Shown in pieces: positions 15,581 through 22,872 of a stretch of DNA of 24,040 nt (within the stretch, counting starts at the first letter, position 1; every line of letters starts with the position of its first letter). Made by a program: the position numbers and the translations under genes. The notes beneath the pieces are model-generated. The model worked only from the letters and a program-made list of their open reading frames with translations, made no database searches and was not told the DNA's origin. Source of the stretch: Cetobacterium sp. UBA6069 (GTDB lineage: Bacteria > Fusobacteriota > Fusobacteriia > Fusobacteriales > Fusobacteriaceae); the NCBI GenBank assembly GCA_002428805.1, contig DIXX01000047.1:71319-95358 (forward strand). The letters are read 5' to 3'.

Positions 15581-16564
15581 TTACTTTTTAAAATCCTTTA
15601 AATTGTCTTTATCTACACCTACATAAGGAACTCTTAATATTTTATCTTCTAACTGCCACTTAGTACCTTCTGTTGGAGCTTTCTTTCTAGCTAAATTTTT
15701 AGCTATCTCATAAGTTGCTTCACCTTGATTTTTACCATCGTTTAATACCGTTCCAGCTATATCTCCATTTTCAACCATAACTAAAACTTCTGCTAAAGCG
15801 TCAACTCCGAATACAGGTGTTTTGGCTCTTCCATTCGCTTTTAAAGCTTCAACTGCTCCCATAGCCATTCCATCATTATTGGCTATAACTACCTCTATTT
15901 TATCTCCATTTGGTCCTGATAACCAAGCTTCTATTTTATCCTTCGCCATAGCTGCATCCCACATTCCAGTATCCATATGTAATTCTTGAGTTTTCAATCC
16001 TTTTTCATTTAATGTTCTAGTTACATATGTCGTTCTAGCTTCTGCATCTGGATGTCCTGGCTCTCCTTTTAATAAAACATATTGAATTACTCCATCTTTA
16101 TTCAAATCCCATTCTGAATGCATTGCCCAATGCTTTGCTATAAGTTCACCCTGGATTACTCCTGATTCTTTCGAATCTGTTCCTACATAATAAGCTTTAT
16201 CATAGCTTTCCATATCAGCTTTTGACGGTTCTTTATTGTAAAATACAACTGGAATATCTTCTGCTTTTGCTTTTGCTATAACTGTTGATGCCGCTGCTGG
16301 ATCAACTAAATTAATTGCTAAAGCGTCAACACCTTTTGCAATTAAAATATCAACTTGATCATTTTGTTTTGATTGATCATTTTGTGAATCGTTCATTAAT
16401 ACTTCAACGTCTTTATCCTTTTTTGCAATCTCTTCAATACTTTGTCTCACTGTTGACATAAAATTGTCATCATAACGATAAATTGTAACTCCAATTTTTG
16501 TTGGTGCTGCCGATGCTACTGTTGTTAGAGCTAACGCTCCTAATAAAACCGAAACCTTCTTCAT
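15581..16564 (-). CDS. mglB: Galactose/glucose-binding periplasmic protein MglB
   Basis: This is the periplasmic receptor of the Mgl importer. It has 327 residues with a type I signal peptide (M-K-K, hydrophobic core, V-A-S-A cleavage at about residue 19) and no lipobox. Family landmarks include the start of the mature chain [13 protein letters not shown], the [10 protein letters not shown] segment, [14 protein letters not shown], and [15 protein letters not shown]-x-N-x-D-G-x-I-Q segment (D-L-N-K-D-G-V-I-Q) is the EF-hand-like calcium site of galactose-binding proteins. It is first in mglBAC and has a strong promoter 42-71 bases upstream. Confidence 0.96.
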   Translation of the reverse strand: MKKVSVLLGALALTTVASAAPTKIGVTIYRYDDNFMSTVRQSIEEIAKKDKDVEVLMNDSQNDQSKQNDQVDILIAKGVDALAINLVDPAAASTVIAKAKAEDIPVVFYNKEPSKADMESYDKAYYVGTDSKESGVIQGELIAKHWAMHSEWDLNKDGVIQYVLLKGEPGHPDAEARTTYVTRTLNEKGLKTQELHMDTGMWDAAMAKDKIEAWLSGPNGDKIEVVIANNDGMAMGAVEALKANGRAKTPVFGVDALAEVLVMVENGDIAGTVLNDGKNQGEATYEIAKNLARKKAPTEGTKWQLEDKILRVPYVGVDKDNLKDFKK

Positions 16565-16605
16565 AAAACCCCTCCAAAATTGTAATTATATGAAACATAA
16601 TGTCA

Positions 16606-16635
16606 ATTATACTTTATAATAAAGCCCATTGTCAA
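16606..16635 (-). promoter_or_regulatory. mglBAC promoter
   Basis: The minus strand reads TTGACA (16635-16630), an 18-base spacer and TATAAT (16611-16606): both hexamers are perfect. It begins 5 bases after the stop of the upstream DprA-like gene. A second TATAATT repeat follows closer to the start codon, but its distance to a nearby TTGACA (10 bases) is too short for a promoter. Confidence 0.75.
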
Positions 16636-16640
16636 GCACT

Positions 16641-17624
16641 TTAAGAAAATTTAAATGTAAATGATGTAGCAGGTCTTCCTGTCAAAATCTTTATTATCTC
16701 CATATCAGAATAACAACTTATAAATGTTAGCTTAGATATATTTTTTAAAGTAAACATGGTCTGATTCTTTTTTATATTTCTTATATAAACCTTTCTTTTT
16801 TCTGAAAAAGCTGTTTTTATAGTGCTTATAGTTCCCCCTTTATTTCCGCTTTCTAAAACCAATAACTCTTCAGTTAAATAAGCTTGTAATCTATTTCTTC
16901 CCAACAAATAAACTCCCCTTACACTTAAACTTGGTGGGATTTCTGTAAGAAGTGTTCCACTTGTTTCTAATATTTTTTCACTCAAAACTAAATTCTCTTT
17001 TGGATATATATCAGTTCCTAGTCCTTGACCTAGTATGGCTATATTTTTAACTCCATACTTCATACTTATCCTATGTCCAATCGAATCACAACCTAAAGCT
17101 AATCCACTAATGTTATACCTTACTTTGTCTTTTATATTTTTTACAATCTCTTCTGTAAACTGCTCTATTTTTTCATCCTCTGGGTTTCTAGTTCCTACAA
17201 TAGCTATACTTTCTTTTAGCATATCATTCTCCAAGCTTTTACCTTTATAATACAAAACAAAAGGTGGAGTTTTACACTCTCTTAATTTTACAGGATAATC
17301 TGCGCAAAAATAGGTGCTCATTTTTATATTTTTTGCTTCCATTAGTTCTTTTTCTTTTTGTATACCATTTTTCAAATCCCTTAAAGTTTTAAAATCTCCG
17401 AAAAGATTTTTTATCTTATCTTTTTCTACACCATCCTTCAATTCATTTATAATTTCTAAAACCTCTTTATAATTTCCTTTAAAAACATTTACTCCAGACT
17501 CACTCGATTTTCTAAAAACTCTAAACAAATGCTCAGGTGAAAAAGCTAAAACTTCTAATCTACCCACATCTATAACCATAGATCCTATCATAGACCATAA
17601 AATCATATCATCTTTCGAATACAT
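16641..17624 (-). CDS. Divergent DprA/Smf-family protein
   Basis: This is a Rossmann-like DprA-family protein. DprA binds incoming single-stranded DNA during transformation and loads RecA. The 327 residues show A-I-V-G-T-R-N-P (about residue 142), S-G-L-A-L-G-C-D-S-I-G-H, I-A-I-L-G-Q-G-L-G-T-D-I-Y-P-K-E-N, T-L-L-T-E-I-P-P, L-G-R-N-R-L-Q-A-Y-L-T and G-G-T-I-S-T-I-K-T-A. These follow the family order, but the usual S-G-x-A-x-G-I-D-x-x-A-H and R-N-R-I-I-A-G-L motifs are altered. No C-terminal winged helix is evident. It has a GGAGCGTGAT ribosome site. It stands alone upstream of mglBAC, not next to topA as is common for dprA. It may be a paralogue with a changed role. Confidence 0.8.
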   Translation of the reverse strand: MYSKDDMILWSMIGSMVIDVGRLEVLAFSPEHLFRVFRKSSESGVNVFKGNYKEVLEIINELKDGVEKDKIKNLFGDFKTLRDLKNGIQKEKELMEAKNIKMSTYFCADYPVKLRECKTPPFVLYYKGKSLENDMLKESIAIVGTRNPEDEKIEQFTEEIVKNIKDKVRYNISGLALGCDSIGHRISMKYGVKNIAILGQGLGTDIYPKENLVLSEKILETSGTLLTEIPPSLSVRGVYLLGRNRLQAYLTEELLVLESGNKGGTISTIKTAFSEKRKVYIRNIKKNQTMFTLKNISKLTFISCYSDMEIIKILTGRPATSFTFKFS

Positions 17625-17704
17625 AAAATCACGCTCCTTTTTAGTACTTATAGATTTATTACTTTACTTTTCTATTTTATCTTTTATTTATTTTTCATTT
17701 ATAC

Positions 17705-17733
17705 TTTACAATTTTATTTTTTTGCTGTATACT
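17705..17733 (+). promoter_or_regulatory. Promoter of the YjiH leader transcript
   Basis: TTTACA (17705-17710), a 17-base spacer and TATACT (17728-17733) predict a transcription start near 17740. That lies about 200 bases before the start codon, so a long leader is made. Confidence 0.65.
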
Positions 17734-17739
17734 AAGCTA

Positions 17740-17873
17740 ACAATTTAAACAGAGGTTAGTTCACTTATATGTTTTGAGCCTAAGGCCGATGGCGATGACG
17801 ACATGTTCCTGTGAATTAAGTATTACGAAGCTGCCATAGTAATACGCTTAATAATATAAGTTCTCAATTCAGG
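17740..17873 (+). ncRNA. Candidate structured regulatory leader (riboswitch-like), class not recognised
   Basis: This region is clearly richer in G and C than its flanks. An outer helix is ACTTATAT (17763-17770) with ATATAAGT (17854-17861), plus GAG/CTC beyond an internal loop. Inside is a 12-bp hairpin, ATTAAG-TATTAC (17815-17826) with GTAATA-cg-CTTAAT (17839-17852). Its loop contains GCCAT (17833-17837), which can pair with ATGGC (17789-17793) as a pseudoknot. A small GCC-TAA-GGC hairpin (17778-17786) lies between them. The bases GAATTAAGTAT (17813-17823) can alternatively pair with AATTC (17866-17870) and ATACTT (17875-17880), which would break the terminator. I see no signature of TPP, SAM, FMN, purine, lysine, glycine, cobalamin, c-di-GMP, M-box, guanidine or T-box elements. 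Confidence 0.6.
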
Positions 17874-17898
17874 CATACTTTTTTAAGTATGTTTTTTT
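17874..17898 (+). terminator. Intrinsic terminator at the end of the leader, before the YjiH gene
   Basis: CATACTT (17874-17880), a TTTT loop, AAGTATG (17885-17891) and then T7. It stands 39 bases upstream of the start codon in the same direction, so it acts as an attenuator for the downstream gene, not as the end of the preceding one (which is on the other strand). Confidence 0.8.
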
Positions 17899-17936
17899 AT
17901 TTGGCAGAAATTTTAAAAATTTCTGGAGGTTTTATA

Positions 17937-19259
17937 ATGGCAATACTAAAATTTGGTATTTATTCTTTAATAGGACTATTAGCGTTTCTAGCTCCTATTT
18001 CAATCGGTGGTGAATCATCTATTATAATGGGTCACCTAAAAAACTTCGTTCTTAACAACTATTCAAGTTGGGTGAACTTCCTAATAATGTTCTGTTCTAC
18101 ATTAACAATAGCTGGAACAATTTTAGGTTTTGTAAAAAAGAACTTTAAAGAGCAATACTTAAACGACCTTTTCGTGACTGATAAGCTTAGTGGTGTTTTA
18201 AGAATTGGTGGATCTTTAATGTTCATAATGATTTCTCTTGGAGTTGCTCCTGAATTCTTAAGCAACGAGAATACTGGTGGATTAATGGCTGGGGATATGA
18301 TTCCTCCTCTTATGGTTACTTTCTTTATAGGTGTTATGCTAATGCCACTACTTACATCATTTGGACTTGTAGAATTTATCGGAACACTGATTGCTCCAAT
18401 CATGAGAAAAGTATTCAAAGTACCTGGATATGCTGCTATTGATGCTCTTGCTTCATTCTTAGGAGATGGTACAATTGGTATCGTTGTTACAGATCAACAA
18501 TACCAAAAAGGATACTATACTCAAAGAGAAGCTGCTGTAATCGCAACATCATTCTCAATCGTTGGTATTTCATTTGCTGCTGTTGTTGCAGATTTATTAA
18601 AGTTTTCTAAAATTTTCTGGGTATTCTATGGAACGATAGCTTTCTCAACTATAATCGCTGGATTTATTATCGCTAGATTACCGCTAAAGAAATTTAAGAA
18701 TGAGTATTTCGAAGGAAATAAAGTTGACGATAATGGAGCTAAAAGTTTTGCAGACGCTTTACATCTAGCTACATCAACTGCTGGAAAAGCATCTGAAAAA
18801 GAGATTGTTGTAGATTCTCTATTCAAAGTTTTAGTTATCTACATAACATTTATTCCAGTTATTATGTGTGTTGGTTCTATCGGATTAGTTATTGCTGAAA
18901 ATACAAGCTTCTTCAATATCTTATCTATGCCTTTAATGCCAATTTTAAAAATGCTTGGATTCTCACAAGAGGTTGCGTCTCAAATGGCTCCGGCTATGAT
19001 AGTTGGATTCTCTGACATGTATTTACCAGCTCTTTTCATAGAGAACACTACAAGCGAAGTTGCTAGATTTATTGTTGGAACTTTATCATTTGCACAATTA
19101 ATATTCCTAAGTGAAACTGGTATGATACTTGTTAACTCTAAAATGGGATTCTCTATCTTAGATGTTGCTAAATTCTTTATCCTAAGAACAATAATTACAT
19201 TCCCAGTTATATACGCAATTGCTATGACACTTGTAAAATTTGGAATTTTATCATACTAA
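17937..19259 (+). CDS. YjiH family inner-membrane protein (nucleoside-recognition Gate domain)
   Basis: This polytopic membrane protein of 440 residues has about 10 hydrophobic segments. It belongs to the YjiH group, which carries Gate (nucleoside recognition, SpmA/FeoB-like) domains. Recognisable parts are L-A-P-I-S-I-G-G-E-S-S-I-I-M-G-H near the N-terminus, the first Gate region around T-L-I-A-P-I-M-R-K-V-F-K-V-P-G-Y-A-A-I-D-A-L-A-S-F-L-G-D, and the second around M-P-L-M-P-I-L-K-M-L-G. It is probably a transporter of unknown substrate. The ATG at 17937 has a GGAGGT site; the in-frame ATG at 17889 lies inside the terminator hairpin and is rejected. It is the only gene under the leader RNA, so the leader's ligand is likely its substrate or a related metabolite. 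Confidence 0.87.
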   Translation: MAILKFGIYSLIGLLAFLAPISIGGESSIIMGHLKNFVLNNYSSWVNFLIMFCSTLTIAGTILGFVKKNFKEQYLNDLFVTDKLSGVLRIGGSLMFIMISLGVAPEFLSNENTGGLMAGDMIPPLMVTFFIGVMLMPLLTSFGLVEFIGTLIAPIMRKVFKVPGYAAIDALASFLGDGTIGIVVTDQQYQKGYYTQREAAVIATSFSIVGISFAAVVADLLKFSKIFWVFYGTIAFSTIIAGFIIARLPLKKFKNEYFEGNKVDDNGAKSFADALHLATSTAGKASEKEIVVDSLFKVLVIYITFIPVIMCVGSIGLVIAENTSFFNILSMPLMPILKMLGFSQEVASQMAPAMIVGFSDMYLPALFIENTTSEVARFIVGTLSFAQLIFLSETGMILVNSKMGFSILDVAKFFILRTIITFPVIYAIAMTLVKFGILSY

Positions 19260-19280
19260 GATAATTTTAAATGACAAACA

Positions 19281-19309
19281 AAAAAACGGATTTTTCAATC
19301 CGTTTTTTT
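19281..19309. terminator. Bidirectional intrinsic terminator
   Basis: AAAAAACGGATT (19281-19292), a TTTC loop and AATCCGTTTTTT (19297-19308): a 12-bp stem with T runs on both strands. It closes the YjiH gene and the convergent MATE gene. Confidence 0.9.
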
Positions 19310-19319
19310 ATTTGCTTAT

Positions 19320-20645
19320 CTATACGAAACCTTTAGCCATCCATCTCTTTGTTTTCCAACGCCAAAGCATTCCAAATCCTCTTATCCATTCATCCGTTCC
19401 ATTAGCTATCCAAACTCCAACTAATAGCCACTCCATCTTTATTCCAAGAACCCACGAAAGCGGTGCTGCAACTCCTAACATAACGATACATCCCATCGCC
19501 ATCGGGAATTTTATATCTCCTGCTGCATGAAGTGCATTTATCACTACTATATTAAAAGTTCTTCCTGTTTCAATATATATCATCCACGGGAAAACTTTAG
19601 CTGCAGTTTTTATAACCTCTGCATCTTTTGTAAACATCTCCATAATCCCATATCTAAAGAAATAAACAAGTAGAGATATTACTGTTGCCGCTATAAATGA
19701 AAGAGTTAAACTCTTCATACACTGCTCATAAGCTTTCTCTTTATCTCCAGCTCCGACAAGTTGCCCTACTTGAATAGCTGTTCCATGACCTAAAGCTATT
19801 GAGAATATCATAATAAAAGATGAGATTAAAGCTAAATATGTTCTTGCTGTTATCTGAACTGTTCCCATTGTATTTACCATAGATAAAATTATGACCTGTG
19901 TTAAACTCCAAGTCAGATGCTCTCCAGCCGTTGGAATCCCTATCGATAAAATTTGCTTAACCTTATCAAACGTAAATTTTTTCAAATCTCTGAATTTAAA
20001 TTTACAGAAATACGACATTACCATACACGAAACTATCGCTCCTATAAATCTAGAGAAAACTGTTGAAATTCCAACTCCAGTTACTCCTAAAACCGGTGCA
20101 CCTAACCACCCAAATATAAACATACCATTTCCTAAAATATTTAATAAATTAACTCCTATATTTACAAAAAGCATAGGTTTTGTATTTCCATAACTTTTTA
20201 AAATAGCTCCATTTGTCAAAGCGATTGCCTGAAATATGCAAAGCCCTCCAACAAGTTTAAAGTAATTCATTCCCATATCTCTTAAAGCTAGTGGTAATTT
20301 TATTTTTACAAGAATCCATTCCCAACCTACAAAATAAAGCAATCCTAAAGTTAATCCTATAAATAGATTCATTATTAAAGAAACTGCTATTACCTCTTTT
20401 GTCGATTTATGATTTTTAGCTCCTATAAATTGAGCCATTAATATCGTCGTCCCCAAACAGATAAAACTTAATATTGTATTTTGAATCAGCAATACCTGAC
20501 TCATTCCTCCTACAGCTCCTACAGCTTTATCACTAAACCTCCCAAGCATAATCGTATCAATATTTCCTACTACTGTCACCAGTAACAACTCTAAAAATAT
20601 TGGAATTGTTATTGAAAATAATGATTTTTTTCGTTCTAATGTCAT
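19320..20645 (-). CDS. MATE family (NorM-like) multidrug efflux transporter
   Basis: This is a full-length MATE exporter of 441 residues with about 12 membrane helices. Typical features are P-I-F-L-E-L-L-L-V-T-V-V-G-N-I-D-T-I-M-L-G near the N-terminus, A-Q-F-I-G-A-K-N, L-K-S-Y-G-N-T-K-P-M in the middle and the second-half T-A-R-T-Y-L-A-L-I with Q-V-G-Q-L-V-G-A-G. The start is the ATG at 20645, 7 bases after GGGAG; the ATG at 20651 overlaps that ribosome site. It has its own strong promoter with an inverted repeat in the spacer, suggesting a drug-responsive repressor that is not encoded in the window. Substrates cannot be predicted. Confidence 0.93.
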   Translation of the reverse strand: MTLERKKSLFSITIPIFLELLLVTVVGNIDTIMLGRFSDKAVGAVGGMSQVLLIQNTILSFICLGTTILMAQFIGAKNHKSTKEVIAVSLIMNLFIGLTLGLLYFVGWEWILVKIKLPLALRDMGMNYFKLVGGLCIFQAIALTNGAILKSYGNTKPMLFVNIGVNLLNILGNGMFIFGWLGAPVLGVTGVGISTVFSRFIGAIVSCMVMSYFCKFKFRDLKKFTFDKVKQILSIGIPTAGEHLTWSLTQVIILSMVNTMGTVQITARTYLALISSFIMIFSIALGHGTAIQVGQLVGAGDKEKAYEQCMKSLTLSFIAATVISLLVYFFRYGIMEMFTKDAEVIKTAAKVFPWMIYIETGRTFNIVVINALHAAGDIKFPMAMGCIVMLGVAAPLSWVLGIKMEWLLVGVWIANGTDEWIRGFGMLWRWKTKRWMAKGFV

Positions 20646-20683
20646 TTTCATCTCCCGCTTTTTTTAATTTTTTATATCTTTTT

Positions 20684-20712
20684 ATTATACTACACCTTTT
20701 GTTAAGTGTAAA
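20684..20712 (-). promoter_or_regulatory. Promoter of the MATE gene
   Basis: The minus strand reads TTTACA (20712-20707), 17 bases, TATAAT (20689-20684). The start codon follows about 40 bases after the -10. Confidence 0.65.
20691..20710. promoter_or_regulatory. Inverted repeat inside the MATE promoter (candidate repressor operator)
   Basis: TACACCT (20691-20697) and AAGTGTA (20704-20710) match at 6 of 7 positions around a 6-base centre. The repeat fills the spacer between -35 and -10 of the MATE promoter, a common position for TetR or MarR type operators of drug exporters. Confidence 0.42.
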
Positions 20713-20719
20713 TTTTTTA

Positions 20720-20748
20720 TTGATTTTTTATTGATTCTCATATATAAT
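20720..20748 (+). promoter_or_regulatory. Promoter of the Bax-like gene
   Basis: TTGATT (20720-20725), a 17-base spacer and TATAAT (20743-20748). The expected start near 20755 lies after the upstream in-frame start at 20731 and so supports the ATG at 20788. Confidence 0.65.
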
Positions 20749-20787
20749 CTAACCTATACAAAAAAATATTTTAATAAAGGAGAGGTT

Positions 20788-21537
20788 ATGTTGAAAAAAT
20801 TAATATCTTGCATACTTACTTTTTTCCTTTATTCATCTATCTCATTCTCTGCTGAAATCGATTTTCATATTCCACATGAAATCAAATATAAAACTATTGA
20901 AGTTAAATCGATTAAAGATTTAGAGAAAAAACCTACAGGAAACCACGTCTACTCTTTAGATGGATTGGATCTAAAAAGATTAAGTGTCACGAATAGAAAA
21001 GAAGCCTTTATTTCAATGCTACTTCCTAGTATTGAAATAGTAAATAAAGAAATCGATAGAGACATCTCGATTATAAATGCTCTATCAAAAAAATCTTCAC
21101 ATAGTATTGAAGAAAAAAAAGAATTAGATAGAATTTTTAAAGCTTATAAAGTTTCTGCTTACAATTGGCCCGAGTTAAAAAAAAGAATGATTAAGTATCC
21201 TACATCTTTAATTTTATCTCAAGCAGCAATTGAAAGTGGTTGGGGAACATCTAGAGTTTTTAGAGAGAAGAACAATCTTTTTGGTATGAATGCTTTTAAG
21301 CATACTAATGCTACCTATAAAGAATACGACTCTATAAAAGACTCCGTTAAAGATTTTGTTCTAACTCTTTCTAGAGTAAGTGTTTATAAATCTCTTAGAA
21401 CTAGTGTTCATGCGGGAAAATCTCCAGCTGAAATAGCTTATGGTTTAAAGAGTTATTCAGAGTTAAAAAATACTTACATAAAAAAAGTTCAAACAATGCT
21501 AAAACATAATAATTTTGAAAAATATGATGATGTATAA
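20788..21537 (+). CDS. Secreted glucosaminidase-domain (Bax-like) peptidoglycan hydrolase
   Basis: This is a 249-residue exported protein. It has a signal peptide (M-L-K-K, hydrophobic core, S-F-S-A cleavage at about residue 22), a helical spacer of about 90 residues and a C-terminal glucosaminidase (Flg_hydrolase/Bax) domain from about residue 120. The domain shows S-Q-A-A-I-E-S-G-W-G-T-S-R with the likely catalytic Glu149, then N-N-L-F-G-M, and S-V-K-D-F-V-L-T-L, A-Y-G-L-K-S-Y-S and Y-I-K-K-V near the end. It probably cleaves glycan strands in the periplasm during wall turnover. The ATG at 20788 has an AAAGGAGAGG site and begins the signal peptide directly. It has its own promoter and terminator. 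Confidence 0.87.
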   Translation: MLKKLISCILTFFLYSSISFSAEIDFHIPHEIKYKTIEVKSIKDLEKKPTGNHVYSLDGLDLKRLSVTNRKEAFISMLLPSIEIVNKEIDRDISIINALSKKSSHSIEEKKELDRIFKAYKVSAYNWPELKKRMIKYPTSLILSQAAIESGWGTSRVFREKNNLFGMNAFKHTNATYKEYDSIKDSVKDFVLTLSRVSVYKSLRTSVHAGKSPAEIAYGLKSYSELKNTYIKKVQTMLKHNNFEKYDDV

Positions 21538-21543
21538 AAAAAG

Positions 21544-21577
21544 AGGGAATCAAACTGATTGTTTGATTCCCTTTTTT
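21544..21577. terminator. Bidirectional intrinsic terminator
   Basis: GGGAATCAAAC (21545-21555) pairs perfectly with GTTTGATTCCC (21561-21571) around TGATT, with T6 following on the plus strand and a T run on the minus strand. It serves the Bax-like gene and the convergent rhodanese gene. Confidence 0.92.
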
Positions 21578-21579
21578 AT

Positions 21580-22854
21580 TTACTCTCCAATTTCAGTAGG
21601 ATTTTCCGAGTTTCCACTCCACCCTATCCATCCATCAGAATAAAGCGAATTGTTTTTCAATCCCATAACTTCTGAATAAAACAGAACTTCAGCAGCTCTC
21701 CACCCTGATCCACAGAAGAAAGTTAGCTCTTTTTTCTCTGAAATTCCTAATCCATTCCACATAGAGATGATTTCATAACCATTTCTCATAGTATTATCCA
21801 CATTTCTATAATCTTCTAAAGTCGTTGACTTACTACCTGATTTTCCCCAAATCGACCCTGGAATTCTTCCTTTTCTATGCATATAAGAATACCCAGATTC
21901 TTTTCCAATTCTTTCATTATACGATCTGATATCTACTAAAATTTTAGAATTATCTTTCAATATCTCTTTCGCACCGTTTTCATCCACAATTAAGTTTTTG
22001 TTAATTGGAGTTTTAGAACCAAAATCTTTTATTGGTACAGCTTTTACTACACCCATGTCCGTTTTGTATCCCGCTTTTTTCCAAGCTGCTAATCCACCGT
22101 TTAAAACTCTAACGTCTTTAACCCCTAGATATTTAAAAATAACAGCTAATCTATAAGAAGCCATAACATCATCACCATAAAAAACAATTGCATCATTTTT
22201 TGAAATACCAATCTCTTCTGCAAATTTAATCAGATTTTCATCGGTATTTATCATCCACTCAGGTGGTGGTTCAACACTGTCAGTATTGATATGAGGAGCC
22301 CCAGGTATATGGTTAGCCACATAAACTGCAGCATCCTTTATACTTCCCCAAGAAGCTTCATAAACTTTAACCTCTTTCTTTTCAAGTTTTTCCTTTAACC
22401 AACTTGGCGGAACTAACATCTCATAACCCTCATAAGTTTCAAAAGGAATTTCAGTGTAATTTTCATTTTCAGTTAAGTTATATGTATAAACTTCATCTAA
22501 ACCATTTTGTTTTAAATAGTTCTCCACTTTTTCTATTTGAGTTTTATTCACACCGTATAAAACTATATTTTTCCCCTTAACAATCCCTTTTTCAGAAATT
22601 CTTTCTTTTAATATCGCTTCATTTTTAGAGTTTAAATACTCAGAATCTAACCAAGTATAAGAAAAGTCTGTAGCTCCTTTTATATGCCCATTCTTTTCTA
22701 AATTTGACAAATTCCATCCATTGTATTCGTTACTATCTCTAGTATCAACAAAAACCCACTCTGGATTGTTTAAATTTTTTAAAATTTCATCTGTACTAAT
22801 ATTTTTTCCAAATATCAGCGTTGATAAAGTAATCATAAATAGTAATATTTTCAT
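21580..22854 (-). CDS. ynjE: YnjE-type periplasmic sulfurtransferase with three rhodanese domains
   Basis: This is an exported 424-residue protein: an N-terminal signal peptide (hydrophobic to about residue 16), then three rhodanese domains near 20-135, 150-275 and 290-415. Only the third has a catalytic cysteine, Cys381 in F-F-C-G-S-G-W-R-A-A-E. In the first two, the loop position is occupied by Y-G-V-N and Y-G-D-D. One active domain after two inactive ones, with a C-G-x-G-W-R loop, is the layout of E. coli YnjE, a sulfurtransferase of similar size. The physiological sulfur acceptor is not known from this sequence. The ribosome site is AAGGAGA. It begins 18 bases after the CDF transporter gene and is probably in its operon. 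Confidence 0.9.
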   Translation of the reverse strand: MKILLFMITLSTLIFGKNISTDEILKNLNNPEWVFVDTRDSNEYNGWNLSNLEKNGHIKGATDFSYTWLDSEYLNSKNEAILKERISEKGIVKGKNIVLYGVNKTQIEKVENYLKQNGLDEVYTYNLTENENYTEIPFETYEGYEMLVPPSWLKEKLEKKEVKVYEASWGSIKDAAVYVANHIPGAPHINTDSVEPPPEWMINTDENLIKFAEEIGISKNDAIVFYGDDVMASYRLAVIFKYLGVKDVRVLNGGLAAWKKAGYKTDMGVVKAVPIKDFGSKTPINKNLIVDENGAKEILKDNSKILVDIRSYNERIGKESGYSYMHRKGRIPGSIWGKSGSKSTTLEDYRNVDNTMRNGYEIISMWNGLGISEKKELTFFCGSGWRAAEVLFYSEVMGLKNNSLYSDGWIGWSGNSENPTEIGE

Positions 22855-22872
22855 CTGTTCTCCTTTTTCTAT

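Noticed and set aside
17740..17870. Lysine riboswitch (L-box), suggested by the opening AGAGGT of the leader
   Set aside because: The other conserved L-box blocks (GAUGAGUAG-like, GCUGAAAGG-like, GCCGAAG and the GGAGGGCUAUCUC-like 3' strand) are absent, and the element is shorter than an L-box.
17889..17936. Upstream in-frame ATG as the start of the YjiH gene
   Set aside because: It overlaps the 3' arm of the leader terminator and has no ribosome site; the ATG at 17937 follows GGAGGT.
20731..20787. Upstream start for the Bax-like gene
   Set aside because: It lies inside the promoter spacer, before the expected transcription start, and would place charged residues before the signal peptide.
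21580..22854. Novel triple-rhodanese fusion
   Set aside because: The layout (two inactive domains, one active C-G-x-G-W-R loop, exported) matches the known E. coli YnjE, so it is not new.
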